A stretch of DNA of 64,000 nt from the NCBI RefSeq assembly GCF_902706285.1, contig NZ_CACSKD010000007.1:62001-126000 (forward strand), read 5' to 3'. The notes under the pieces were generated by a model. The model was given only the letters and a program-made list of their open reading frames with translations. It was not told the origin of the DNA and searched no databases. Source of the DNA: Rhizobium sp. 18055. GTDB taxonomy: Bacteria; Pseudomonadota; Alphaproteobacteria; Rhizobiales; Rhizobiaceae. The position numbers and the translations under genes are program-made. Of this stretch, positions 1-11,364 are shown piece after piece. Positions within the stretch are counted from its first letter, which is position 1, and every line of letters begins with the position of its first letter.

Positions 1-2
1 AG

Positions 3-935
3 GCCTGCGGTATCTGCGGTACCGACCGCCATCTGTTCCACGGAGAGTTTCCATCAAAACCGCCCGTTACATTGGGCCATGAGTTCACCGGCATCGTCGA
101 ACAGATCGGTCCGGGCGTGACCGGCTTTCGCAACGGGATGCGAATTACGGGAGATCCAAACATCTCTTGCGGCCAGTGCCCGGAATGCCAACGCGGCCGC
201 GTCAATCTTTGCACCAATCTTCGGGCCATCGGCATTCATCGCGACGGCGGCTTTGCCGAGCATGTCATCGTGCCAGAAAAACAGGCCTTCGTACTGCCCG
301 ATGACCTCGACCCCCTGCATGGCGCCTTCTGCGAGCCCCTCGCCTGCTGCCTGCATGGCGTGGACCTCGCAGACATTCGCACGGGCTCGTCGGTGATCGT
401 TCTCGGCGGTGGCGTCATCGGGCTGCTGGTCGTCCAACTCGCCCGCCTCGCCGGCGCTACCAAGGTCGTGCTTGTCACCCGCAGCGCCGAAAAGCGGCGC
501 CTCGCCGAAAGCCTCGGCGCAACCGCCACCGCCGATGCAAGCGATGGCGACATCACCGATCGTCTGACGTCACCGCATGGCTTGCTGCCTGATGGTGCCG
601 ATGTCGTCATCGAGTGCGCAGGCGTTGCGGAAACCATCGAACAGGCGCCATCGCTGGCGCGGCGCGGCGGCACCGTCGTCATTCTCGGCGTCATGCCACA
701 GGGCGTGAAGACCACCATCGAACCCTTCGATCTGCTGTTCCGCGAGATCAGGCTGATCGGCTCGTTCATCAACCCCTTCACCCACCGGCGCGCTGCCGAG
801 CTGATCGCCTCGGGCATCATCAAGGTCGAGCCGTTGATTTCCCGCCGCATCGGCCTTGGCGAGGCCGTCGAAGCGATTACCAATCCAGCGCGTCCGGGAG
901 AGATTCGCGCACTTGTCGTGCCCGGCCTCGGCTGA
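3..935 (+). CDS. Zinc-dependent alcohol dehydrogenase (5' truncated by window edge)
   Basis: Medium-chain NAD(P)-dependent dehydrogenase oxidising an unidentified alcohol or polyol. The open frame runs off the left edge; the first visible residues (ACGICGTDRH) contain the catalytic-zinc cysteine, so only about 35 residues are missing. Next come GHEFTGIV, the four-cysteine structural-zinc lobe (CGQCPECQRGRVNLC) and the Rossmann nucleotide fold (GGGVIGLLVVQLA). The product ends in a stop at 933-935. The family includes sorbitol, threonine and butanediol dehydrogenases, and substrate cannot be told from sequence. It lies 170 bp before carB, with no sign of a shared operon. An internal ATG at 72 is not the start, because the zinc-binding segment lies upstream of it. 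Confidence 0.9.
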   Translation, partial: ACGICGTDRHLFHGEFPSKPPVTLGHEFTGIVEQIGPGVTGFRNGMRITGDPNISCGQCPECQRGRVNLCTNLRAIGIHRDGGFAEHVIVPEKQAFVLPDDLDPLHGAFCEPLACCLHGVDLADIRTGSSVIVLGGGVIGLLVVQLARLAGATKVVLVTRSAEKRRLAESLGATATADASDGDITDRLTSPHGLLPDGADVVIECAGVAETIEQAPSLARRGGTVVILGVMPQGVKTTIEPFDLLFREIRLIGSFINPFTHRRAAELIASGIIKVEPLISRRIGLGEAVEAITNPARPGEIRALVVPGLG

Positions 936-948
936 AGCGGAAATTACC

Positions 949-968
949 CTGTCGATTCCTGTCGATTC
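949..968. repeat. Tandem 10-bp direct repeat
   Basis: The decamer CTGTCGATTC occurs twice head to tail just after the dehydrogenase stop codon. No function is evident. It is too short to be a mobile-element scar and may be a replication-slippage product. Confidence 0.5.
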
Positions 969-1105
969 CGAAAATTTTGGGGTTCCGTTCGCGGACACAT
1001 TTGCCTATAAGCCGCTTCTAGCCTGAAAACACCATTACATGCGCGACCCGACCCGGTGCTTCCCACCCTGGCCGGCTTTCTGCGCAGCTAGAGACTGGAA
1101 AAAAC

Positions 1106-4594
<3,489 letters not shown>

Positions 4595-4603
4595 TCCAAT
4601 ACG

Positions 4604-4634
4604 AAAAACGCCCGGTCAAAAGCCGGGCGTTTTC
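4604..4634 (+). terminator. Rho-independent terminator of carB
   Basis: Perfect stem CGCCCGG / CCGGGCG with loop TCAAAA, flanked by an A-run and a T-run, starting 10 bp after the carB stop. The flanking runs make it usable from both strands, so it may also end the leftward VOC gene transcript. Confidence 0.9.
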
Positions 4635-4655
4635 ATGTGACGGCCGAGATCAGGA

Positions 4656-5033
4656 CTATTCCGGCCGCTTGAAATAAGCTTCCAGGCGATAGCCATCCGG
4701 ATCGATGACGAAGGCGGCATAGTAGAATTCGCTGTAATCGGGACGCACGCCCGGTGGCCCGTTGTCTGTCCCGCCATTGGCAAGTCCCTGCGCGTAGAAC
4801 GCATCGACCGACGCCTCGGTCGGCGCCACGAAGCAGAAATGCAGGCCTGATTCCATATCGGCAACCACAGGCTTTGCGACCTCGGCAACCCACAGCGATA
4901 CCCGCTCCGCGCCATAACCGCTGACATTGCCGAAGTTGGTCAACCGCTCGTAACCGAGCGGCGACAGCGCGGTATCGTAGAACTTCTGCGCTCGCTCAAG
5001 GCTTTTGACCCCAATCGACACATGATCGAACAT
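4656..5033 (-). CDS. VOC (glyoxalase/bleomycin resistance-like) family protein
   Basis: Single-copy vicinal-oxygen-chelate fold protein of 125 residues. It opens with MFDHVSIGVKSLERAQKFYD and closes with FVIDPDGYRLEAYFK, the two conserved halves of the family. Related small VOC proteins act as metal-dependent lyases, dioxygenases or drug-binding proteins; the substrate here cannot be assigned. The ATG at 5033 has a good ribosome site (AGGAGA about 6 nt upstream). Transcribed leftward, convergent with carB, with which it appears to share a bidirectional terminator. Confidence 0.85.
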   Translation of the reverse strand: MFDHVSIGVKSLERAQKFYDTALSPLGYERLTNFGNVSGYGAERVSLWVAEVAKPVVADMESGLHFCFVAPTEASVDAFYAQGLANGGTDNGPPGVRPDYSEFYYAAFVIDPDGYRLEAYFKRPE

Positions 5034-5129
5034 AAAGCGATCTCCTCGTTGTTATCGTTACAGTGAGCAACGCTACAACATTCCGGCGGCAGCGCCATTG
5101 CATTTTGAACGCACTGGCGGCGCGGCCGG

Positions 5130-6590
5130 TCAGACTTGCCCGATCAAATTCCGAACCTGCCGCATATCGCCGCGAAACCGCTCCATCTCTTCTGCCTTCA
5201 ACCGCTCGTCGGGAATACGCAGCAGGTAGGACGGATGCACCGTCACGAATAGCGTTCGACCTTCCGACAAAGGGATCGCCCGCCCTCTTACCTCCGACAC
5301 CTTCTGCTTCGCATCCGTCAATGACGCCAGCGCCGTCGCCCCCATGGCAACGATCAGCCTCGGCTTGATCATTTCGACCTCCAGATCGAGCCACCAGCGA
5401 CAATGCGTGACCTCGCCCATATTCGGCCGCTGGTGGATGCGTCTTTTGCCCCGTGGCTCGTATTTGAAGTGCTTGACCGCATTGGTCACATAGACCGAGC
5501 GCCGATCAATGCCGGCCTCACCAACAATCTGATCGAACACCTTGCCGGCCGGCCCGACAAATGGCCGCCCGGCCAGATCCTCCTGATCTCCCGGCTGTTC
5601 TCCGACGAACATCACCTGCGCATCTTCTGGGCCTTCGCCGAACACCGTCTGCGTCGCCGTCTGATGCAGCGGACAGCGCGCGCAGACGGCAGCCTCCTCG
5701 CGCAGCGCTGCCAGCGTCCCGGCTGGCGATTTCGGCGTGGCAGGAACATTCCGCGCCGCCTGCTTCAGCCGGTCGTGAAAGGGCAGCGGCTCGCTCGCCT
5801 GCTTTGCGGCCATCGCCAGAACCTTGCTTTCCGCAGCGGCGATCATGCCGGGAATGAGATCGGCCTCCGGCAGGTTCTTCCAGTATTTCTTCGGCATTTC
5901 CGCCTGCATCGCCTTCACCTTCAGCCGCGCCGGGTTGAAGATGTTGGCGTAATAGGTGCGCCACAGCTGGTCGGCAGGATCGGTGAGGTCGGGCTTTTCG
6001 CAGGGCGTGTCGGATAGCGTCAGCTTTTCGCCATCCCAGGCCGCCGATCCCCTCGGCGTCGCGATGACCCAGTCCATGTCATTGAAACGCTTCTGGAAGA
6101 ACGGCGCCTTGCGGGCGACGATGTGATGGTCCGGCTCGAACCAGGCGAGAAATTTCCGCCGCCCGTTCAGCGATATCCCGGATCCCACTTCCTTGAAGCG
6201 CACGAAGGCCGTCATCTTGTGGGCATCGCGCCGCACGCTCTTTTCCATCATCCGTGCCCGCGCCACATCCTCATCTGAGGCGACATCAAGCAGCGTTCGA
6301 TCGCCCTGCAGCCGCCACAGAAGCCGGTAGAGCAGGACGAACCGCATCGGATCGCTATGGCAGATCACCGCTTCGGCCAGCGCAATGAAGGCCGGTGGAA
6401 CCGTCATCTGCCTGCGATCCCCTGATGACGGCAGCTGCGGCAGCGCGTCCGGCGCGGCAAACAGGTCCGCATCGCTCCCCTTCTCCCGCCAGTCGACATC
6501 CTCGGGCGGAACTCCTGCGGCTGCCAAGGCGCGTGCAGCATCCCGCCACTCGCCAAACTCCCCCCGGCCCTCCAGCACCACCCGCGGCAT
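5130..6590 (-). CDS. DUF4130-UdgX fusion: uracil-DNA-binding repair protein
   Basis: Two-domain DNA-repair protein of 486 residues. The N-terminal half is the DUF4130 (TIGR03915-type) domain of unknown activity. The C-terminal half is a family-4-like uracil-DNA glycosylase fold of the UdgX type: motif A GEQPGDQED near residue 329, the UdgX-specific R-loop KRRIH with histidine at about 386, and motif B HPSYLLR near 451. In characterised UdgX enzymes that histidine bonds covalently to the DNA after uracil excision. The start was set at 6590 (MPRVVL) because this ATG overlaps the stop of the upstream radical SAM gene (TGATG), implying translational coupling. The LexA box upstream of the first gene should control both. 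Confidence 0.93.
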   Translation of the reverse strand: MPRVVLEGRGEFGEWRDAARALAAAGVPPEDVDWREKGSDADLFAAPDALPQLPSSGDRRQMTVPPAFIALAEAVICHSDPMRFVLLYRLLWRLQGDRTLLDVASDEDVARARMMEKSVRRDAHKMTAFVRFKEVGSGISLNGRRKFLAWFEPDHHIVARKAPFFQKRFNDMDWVIATPRGSAAWDGEKLTLSDTPCEKPDLTDPADQLWRTYYANIFNPARLKVKAMQAEMPKKYWKNLPEADLIPGMIAAAESKVLAMAAKQASEPLPFHDRLKQAARNVPATPKSPAGTLAALREEAAVCARCPLHQTATQTVFGEGPEDAQVMFVGEQPGDQEDLAGRPFVGPAGKVFDQIVGEAGIDRRSVYVTNAVKHFKYEPRGKRRIHQRPNMGEVTHCRWWLDLEVEMIKPRLIVAMGATALASLTDAKQKVSEVRGRAIPLSEGRTLFVTVHPSYLLRIPDERLKAEEMERFRGDMRQVRNLIGQV

Positions 6591-7822
6591 CAGAGCAACG
6601 ACAGCTGTTCGGGCTTGGGCTCGAACATCGCCCTGAGATCCTGCCGGTCGGCCAGCCGCCGCGGCGACCACCCCTCGGCCGAGATGAACGCCTGCACTTT
6701 CTTGATCGACACCCCGAGCCGCGTCAGATCCTCGATCCTGAGCGACCGGAAGCGGCGGGCCGACAGGATTGATTTGACTGTTTTTGTCCCCAATCCAGGC
6801 ACCCTGAGAAGCGTCTCGCGCGGCGCCCGGTTGATATCGACAGGGAAATCATTGCGGTTGCCGAGCGCCCAGGCAAGCTTCGGATCGAGATTGAGATCGA
6901 GCATCCCACCCGCCTGTGTCGCTGTGATCTCATCGATGCCGAAACCGTAAAAGCGATAGAGCCAATCGGCCTGATAGAGCCGATGCTCGCGCATCAAGGG
7001 TGGCTTGATCAGCGGCAGGTTTTTCGACGAATCGGGAATCGGGCTGAATGCCGAGTAATAGACCCGCTTCAGCCCATAACTGCCGTACAGCTGCGCGCTG
7101 GTGCCGAGGATCGTCGCATCATTGGCGCCGTCGGCCCCGACGATCATCTGTGTGCTCTGCCCACCGGGCACGAAACGCTTGCGCCGCTTGGTCTGCAGCG
7201 TCGGGTCCGCGGCCGCCTCGATCTTCAGCCTGAGATCGCCCATCGAGCGACGAATGCTGGCCGGCTTCTTCTCGGGCGCCAACTCGGCAATACCACGGTC
7301 CGTCGGCAGCTCGATATTCAGTGACAGCCGATCGGCATAAAGCCCCGCCTCCTCGATCAGATGCGGCGATGCCTCGGGGATCGATTTCAGATGGATATAG
7401 CCGCGGAAATTATGCGTCGTCCTGAGCTCGCGGACAATCCGTACCATCTCTTCCATGGTGTGATCGGACGAGCGGATGATGCCGGACGAAAGGAAGAGCC
7501 CCTCGATATAGTTGCGGCGATAGAATTCCAGCGTCAGCCACACCACCTCTTCAGGGGTAAATCGCGCCCGCTCGACATTGCTGGACGAGCGGTTGATGCA
7601 ATAGGCGCAGTCGTAGATGCAGAAATTGGTGAGCAGGATCTTCAGCAGCGAAATACACCGTCCATCCGGCGCATAGGCATGGCAGATCCCGGCTCCTTCC
7701 GTCGATCCGAGCCCGCCTGACTTCGACGAGTCGCGCTTGGTCGTGCCACTGGAGGCGCAGGAGGCGTCATATTTGGCGGCATCCGAAAGGATCGCCAAAC
7801 GCTCTTCTAAGGTCTTCTTCAT
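6590..7822 (-). CDS. Putative DNA modification/repair radical SAM protein
   Basis: Radical S-adenosylmethionine enzyme of about 410 residues matching the family (TIGR03916) that co-occurs with UdgX/DUF4130 genes. It has the 4Fe-4S cluster motif CIYDCAYC (C68, C72, C75 from this start) and a C-terminal helix-hairpin-helix (LLRVPGLGTKTVKSIL) expected to contact DNA. The reaction is unknown. I prefer the ATG at 7822; a GTG at 7834 in the same frame would lie inside the LexA box. No clear Shine-Dalgarno precedes either, and the promoter is so close that the mRNA may be nearly leaderless. Promoter TTGACA (7854-7859) with TATAGT (7833-7838) is overlapped by the LexA site. Confidence 0.92.
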   Translation of the reverse strand: MKKTLEERLAILSDAAKYDASCASSGTTKRDSSKSGGLGSTEGAGICHAYAPDGRCISLLKILLTNFCIYDCAYCINRSSSNVERARFTPEEVVWLTLEFYRRNYIEGLFLSSGIIRSSDHTMEEMVRIVRELRTTHNFRGYIHLKSIPEASPHLIEEAGLYADRLSLNIELPTDRGIAELAPEKKPASIRRSMGDLRLKIEAAADPTLQTKRRKRFVPGGQSTQMIVGADGANDATILGTSAQLYGSYGLKRVYYSAFSPIPDSSKNLPLIKPPLMREHRLYQADWLYRFYGFGIDEITATQAGGMLDLNLDPKLAWALGNRNDFPVDINRAPRETLLRVPGLGTKTVKSILSARRFRSLRIEDLTRLGVSIKKVQAFISAEGWSPRRLADRQDLRAMFEPKPEQLSLL

Positions 7823-7828
7823 GGCAAT

Positions 7829-7843
7829 GTTCACTATATGTTC
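7829..7843. promoter_or_regulatory. LexA (SOS) box, GTTC-N7-GTTC
   Basis: Reads GTTCACTATATGTTC, an exact match to the alphaproteobacterial LexA operator GTTC-N7-GTTC. It lies 7 bp before the radical SAM ATG and overlaps the -10 hexamer of a leftward TTGACA/TATAGT promoter. The position fits repression by LexA and induction of the radical SAM-UdgX operon by DNA damage. Confidence 0.85.
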
Positions 7844-8024
7844 TATCGCTAAATGTCAATAAAGGCTGCTTGGGATTGATGTTTTTCAAGTTTGACGCGA
7901 AAAGCCATGAAGGGTTGCAAGTCGATAGATCGAATTTTCTGGAAATCGGCTGCGGCTATCTGCTATAAACAAGCGAATAATGATTTTGCATGGTTCCGAA
8001 GTTCCCCTTCGGGACCTGTTTTCT

Positions 8025-8056
8025 TTTGTGTCTCTGCCTACCTATGGCGACACAAA
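8025..8056 (+). promoter_or_regulatory. Stem-loop in greA leader
   Basis: Inverted repeat TTTGTGTC (8025-8032) / GACACAAA (8049-8056) with a 16-nt loop, ending 17 nt before the greA ATG. It could fold near the ribosome site. No T-run follows the stem, so it is not a plain terminator. A regulatory role is only a possibility. Confidence 0.3.
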
Positions 8057-8073
8057 GACTGAAGGACAGGAAA

Positions 8074-8550
8074 ATGGTTGATAAGGTACCGATGACCCAG
8101 GGTGGTTTCATCAAGTTGCAGGAAGAACTGCGCTTCCGTCAGCAGGAAGAGCGCCCGCGCATCATCGAGGCAATTGCCGAAGCCCGCGCGCACGGTGACC
8201 TTTCGGAAAATGCTGAGTACCATGCAGCCAAGGAAGCCCAGAGCCACAACGAAGGCCGCATCGGCGAGGTCGAGGACCTGGTTGCACGCGCCGAAGTCAT
8301 CGACCTCTCGAAGATGTCCGGCGACAAGATCAAGTTCGGCGCCCGGGTAAAGCTCGTTGACGAGGACACCGACGAGGAAAAGACCTACCAGATCGTCGGC
8401 GATCAGGAAGCCGACGTGAAGGCTGGCCGCATTTCGATCTCCTCGCCCATCGCCCGCGCGATGATCGGCAAGGAAGTTGGCGATTCGATCGAGGTCAACG
8501 CACCCGGTGGTGCCAAGGCATACGAAGTGCTGGCGATCACCTGGGGCTGA
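8074..8550 (+). CDS. greA: Transcription elongation factor GreA
   Basis: Rescues backtracked RNA polymerase by stimulating cleavage of the nascent 3' end. At 158 residues it equals E. coli GreA. The N-terminal coiled coil carries the acidic tip region ([19 protein letters not shown]), and the C-terminal FKBP-like domain includes [10 protein letters not shown] and [15 protein letters not shown] chose ATG 8074 ([12 protein letters not shown]) because it gives the standard N-terminus and has AGGACAGG upstream; the frame is open further upstream but that part has no GreA similarity. The core glycosyltransferase gene follows within 4 bp. Confidence 0.97.
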   Translation: MVDKVPMTQGGFIKLQEELRFRQQEERPRIIEAIAEARAHGDLSENAEYHAAKEAQSHNEGRIGEVEDLVARAEVIDLSKMSGDKIKFGARVKLVDEDTDEEKTYQIVGDQEADVKAGRISISSPIARAMIGKEVGDSIEVNAPGGAKAYEVLAITWG

Positions 8551-8554
8551 TGCC

Positions 8555-9631
8555 TTGGCAGATCGCGGCCGCTCCTGCATTGTCGATATTGCTGACGTCG
8601 AAATCATAGCGCCGAATTTCAAGAAGCGGCTCTCCGGCGTCACATCGACCATCATACAGCTTATCCCGGTTCAGCGTGCGCTCGGTCAGAAGATCGCAGC
8701 GCTCGGACCGGGTTTGCCGTCGTCGATCCCGCACATCCGTTTCCGCGATCTCTTGAGCCTCTGGCGCGCGCCATCGAGCCGGCGCTTCCGCGTCTGGCAC
8801 GCCCGCCGCAACATCGAGATGCTCCCCGCCCTCCTCATGCGCGATCTTCTGCGCATGAAGCTGAAGATCGTCTTCACTTCGGCCTCGCAGCGCAAGCACA
8901 GCGGCTGGACGAAGTTCCTGGTGTCGAAGATGGACGCAGTCATCGCCACCAGCAGCAAGACCGCGAACTATCTCGAGGTCCCAAGTACCGTCATCCTGCA
9001 CGGCATCGATACCGCCCGCTTCTCGCCAGCATCCGACAAGGCGCAGGCGAAGATCGAATGCGGCCTCGACCCGACCAAGAAGATCGCCGGCTGCTTCGGC
9101 CGTGTCCGCCACCAGAAGGGCACCGATCTCTTCGTCGATACCATGCTGCGGCTGCTGCCGGAGCATCAGGACTGGACCGCCATCATCGCCGGCCGGGCGA
9201 CGGCGCAACATGTGGAATTTGAAAACGGCCTGAAGGCAAAGGTCGCTGCTGCTGGCCTGTCGGACCGCATCCTGTTCGCCGGCGAGCACACCAATATCAA
9301 CGAGTGGTACCGCACCCTCGACCTGTTCGTCGCGCCGCAGCGCTGGGAAGGTTTCGGCCTCACGCCACTCGAAGCGATGGCCACAGGCGTGCCGGTCGTG
9401 GCGACCGATGTCGGCGCCTTTCCGGAGATCATCACGACCGGCGACAATGGAACCGGCATCCTGATTGCGCGTGACGATCTCGCTGCGATGGCCGATGCGG
9501 TCGCCCCGCTGATGGATCAGCCGGAGCGACTGGCGCTGCTTGCGACCAATGCCCGAGCCCATGTCACTCACAATTTCAGCATTGAAGGCGAAGCGACCAA
9601 GCTCAAGGCGGTCTACGACACGCTAGGCTGA
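8555..9631 (+). CDS. lpcC: Lipopolysaccharide core mannosyltransferase, LpcC-type (GT4)
   Basis: GT-B fold glycosyltransferase, about 358 residues, resembling Rhizobium LpcC, which adds mannose to the lipopolysaccharide inner core at the cytoplasmic face of the inner membrane. Conserved marks are VEIIAPNFKKRLSGV near the N-terminus, GCFGRVRHQKG opening the donor-binding domain, and the GT4 EX7E segment EGFGLTPLEAMATGVP. No ATG gives a plausible N-terminus; the TTG at 8555, 4 bp after the greA stop and behind TGGGG, is the best in-frame start. It probably forms an operon with greA. The exact start is uncertain by about 15 residues. Confidence 0.85.
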   Translation: MADRGRSCIVDIADVEIIAPNFKKRLSGVTSTIIQLIPVQRALGQKIAALGPGLPSSIPHIRFRDLLSLWRAPSSRRFRVWHARRNIEMLPALLMRDLLRMKLKIVFTSASQRKHSGWTKFLVSKMDAVIATSSKTANYLEVPSTVILHGIDTARFSPASDKAQAKIECGLDPTKKIAGCFGRVRHQKGTDLFVDTMLRLLPEHQDWTAIIAGRATAQHVEFENGLKAKVAAAGLSDRILFAGEHTNINEWYRTLDLFVAPQRWEGFGLTPLEAMATGVPVVATDVGAFPEIITTGDNGTGILIARDDLAAMADAVAPLMDQPERLALLATNARAHVTHNFSIEGEATKLKAVYDTLG

Positions 9632-9668
9632 GAAGATCAAAGACGGCGCCATGCGCCCTGCCCTCTGA

Positions 9669-10136
9669 TCAGACTTCGACCAGGCCGAGTTTCTTGACCT
9701 GGCGGATCGTCAGCATGGTGCGCACGGTATCGACATGCTCGTTGGCCGTCAGAACCTCGATGACGAAATCCTGAAAACGCGTCAGGTTCTGCGCCACGCA
9801 ATGCAGCAGGAAATCGCTGTCGCCGGAGACCATCCAGGCCTGACGCACCAGCGGCCACTGACCGGTCGAAGCCGCAAATGCCTTCAGATTGGCCTCGGAC
9901 TGATGCTTGAGGCCGACCATGCAGAAGGCCACCAGATCGAAGCCCAGCTTCGGGCTGTTCAGCATCGCGTGATAGCCTTCGATGATGCCGGCCTCTTCGA
10001 GCTTGCGCACCCGGCGCAGGCAAGGCGGCGCCGATATTCCGACCCTGTCGGCGAGCTCGACATTGGTCATGCGGCCATCCGTCTGCAGCTCACGCAATAT
10101 CTTGATGTCGATGGCGTCCAGTTCAGCGCGAACCAA
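9669..10136 (-). CDS. Lrp/AsnC family transcriptional regulator
   Basis: Leucine-responsive-type regulator of 155 residues: N-terminal helix-turn-helix (LDAIDIKILRELQTDGRMTNVELADRVGIS) and C-terminal RAM ligand-binding domain (GDSDFLLHCVA). The start is taken as TTG at 10136, because AAGAAAGG sits 8 nt upstream and the frame's earlier codons show no family similarity. It is divergent from trxB. A 9-bp inverted repeat in the shared 231-bp gap overlaps its likely promoter, suggesting autoregulation. Its effector and targets cannot be read from sequence. Confidence 0.92.
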   Translation of the reverse strand: MVRAELDAIDIKILRELQTDGRMTNVELADRVGISAPPCLRRVRKLEEAGIIEGYHAMLNSPKLGFDLVAFCMVGLKHQSEANLKAFAASTGQWPLVRQAWMVSGDSDFLLHCVAQNLTRFQDFVIEVLTANEHVDTVRTMLTIRQVKKLGLVEV

Positions 10137-10192
10137 GCGAGTGCCTTTCTTTAAATTCGAGATTCCAGCTTCTATATAAAGCGCAACAATAC

Positions 10193-10226
10193 GCAAGAAT
10201 CTTTCCCAATGATGACGGATTCTTGC
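10193..10226. promoter_or_regulatory. Inverted repeat, candidate Lrp-family operator
   Basis: GCAAGAATC (10193-10201) and GATTCTTGC (10218-10226) form a perfect 9-bp inverted repeat with a 16-bp spacer between the divergent lrp-like gene and trxB. On the minus strand the left arm overlaps a -35-like TTCTTG, with TATAGA 17 bp further, placing the site where a dimeric regulator would block or activate the lrp-like promoter. Confidence 0.5.
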
Positions 10227-10367
10227 ACATCCACATCGAATGCCTTGTTGGTAACGCAAGGCTGCCCTTGAATAAAAGCATTGGTCGTTCATAAATGACG
10301 GATGGATCGCGAGATGGCCCCATTCGCGTTTTAGCCATCAGCTCCAGCCAGTTCGAAAGGAAATACA

Positions 10368-11342
10368 ATGTCCGCCCGCCACACCAAGGTGCTCATCATC
10401 GGATCCGGCCCCGCCGGTTACACCGCTGCCGTCTATGCGGCGCGTGCGATGCTGAAGCCGGTCCTGATTGCCGGGATGGAGCAAGGCGGCCAGTTGATGA
10501 TCACGACCGATGTCGAGAATTATCCGGGCTTTGCCGATCCGATCCAGGGCCCGTGGCTGATGGAACAGATGCTGCAGCAGGCCAAGCACGTCGGCGCCGA
10601 GATCGTCAACGACATCGTCACCGAAGTCGAGATGAACCAGCGCCCCTTCGTTGCCCGCACCGATAGCGGCCAGGTCTGGACCGCCGACACGCTGATCATC
10701 GCCACCGGTGCCAAGGCCAAGTGGCTCGGCATCGACAGCGAGCAGACCTTCCAGGGTTTTGGCGTCTCGGCCTGCGCCACCTGCGACGGCTTCTTCTATC
10801 GCAACAAGGACGTGATCGTGGTCGGCGGCGGCAACAGCGCCGTCGAGGAAGCGCTCTATCTCTCCAACATCGCCAAGTCGGTGACCGTCGTGCATCGCCG
10901 CGACAGCTTCCGCTCGGAAAAGATCCTGCAGGAGCGCATCTTCGCCAAGGAGAACGTGAAGATTCTCTGGAATACCGAAATCGCCGAGATCACCGGCGCA
11001 CCGGCCAAGCCGCCGATGCCGCCATCCGTCTCCGGCGTTCGCCTGCGCGATACCCGCACCGGCGCAATCGCCGACCAGACCATCGATGGCGTGTTCGTGG
11101 CGATCGGCCATGCGCCGGCCACCGAACTCTTCAAGGGCAAGCTGAAGCTCAAGGACAACGGCTATCTCTGGACCGCACCGGATTCGACCGCGACATCGGT
11201 CGAGGGCGTCTATGCTGCCGGCGACGTCACCGACGATACTTTCCGTCAGGCGATTACCGCCGCAGGCCTCGGCTGCATGGCAGCGCTCGAAGCCGAACGA
11301 TATCTCACGGGCCAGATGCCCGTCGCCGTAGCTGCGGAGTAA
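10368..11342 (+). CDS. trxB: Thioredoxin-disulfide reductase
   Basis: FAD flavoprotein that uses NADPH to reduce thioredoxin in the cytoplasm. It is full length at 324 residues. FAD-binding GSGPAGYTAAVYAA lies near the N-terminus, the redox-active CATC is at residues 136-139, NADPH-binding GGGNSAVEEAL follows, and YAAGDVTDD is near the C-terminus. ATG 10368 has GAAAGGAAA upstream. The LysR regulator follows after 22 bp; the trxB-lsrB order is familiar from Sinorhizobium meliloti, where LsrB takes part in redox control. Confidence 0.98.
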   Translation: MSARHTKVLIIGSGPAGYTAAVYAARAMLKPVLIAGMEQGGQLMITTDVENYPGFADPIQGPWLMEQMLQQAKHVGAEIVNDIVTEVEMNQRPFVARTDSGQVWTADTLIIATGAKAKWLGIDSEQTFQGFGVSACATCDGFFYRNKDVIVVGGGNSAVEEALYLSNIAKSVTVVHRRDSFRSEKILQERIFAKENVKILWNTEIAEITGAPAKPPMPPSVSGVRLRDTRTGAIADQTIDGVFVAIGHAPATELFKGKLKLKDNGYLWTAPDSTATSVEGVYAAGDVTDDTFRQAITAAGLGCMAALEAERYLTGQMPVAVAAE

Positions 11343-11364
11343 GAACGGCATGAGGGGTGGTGGA

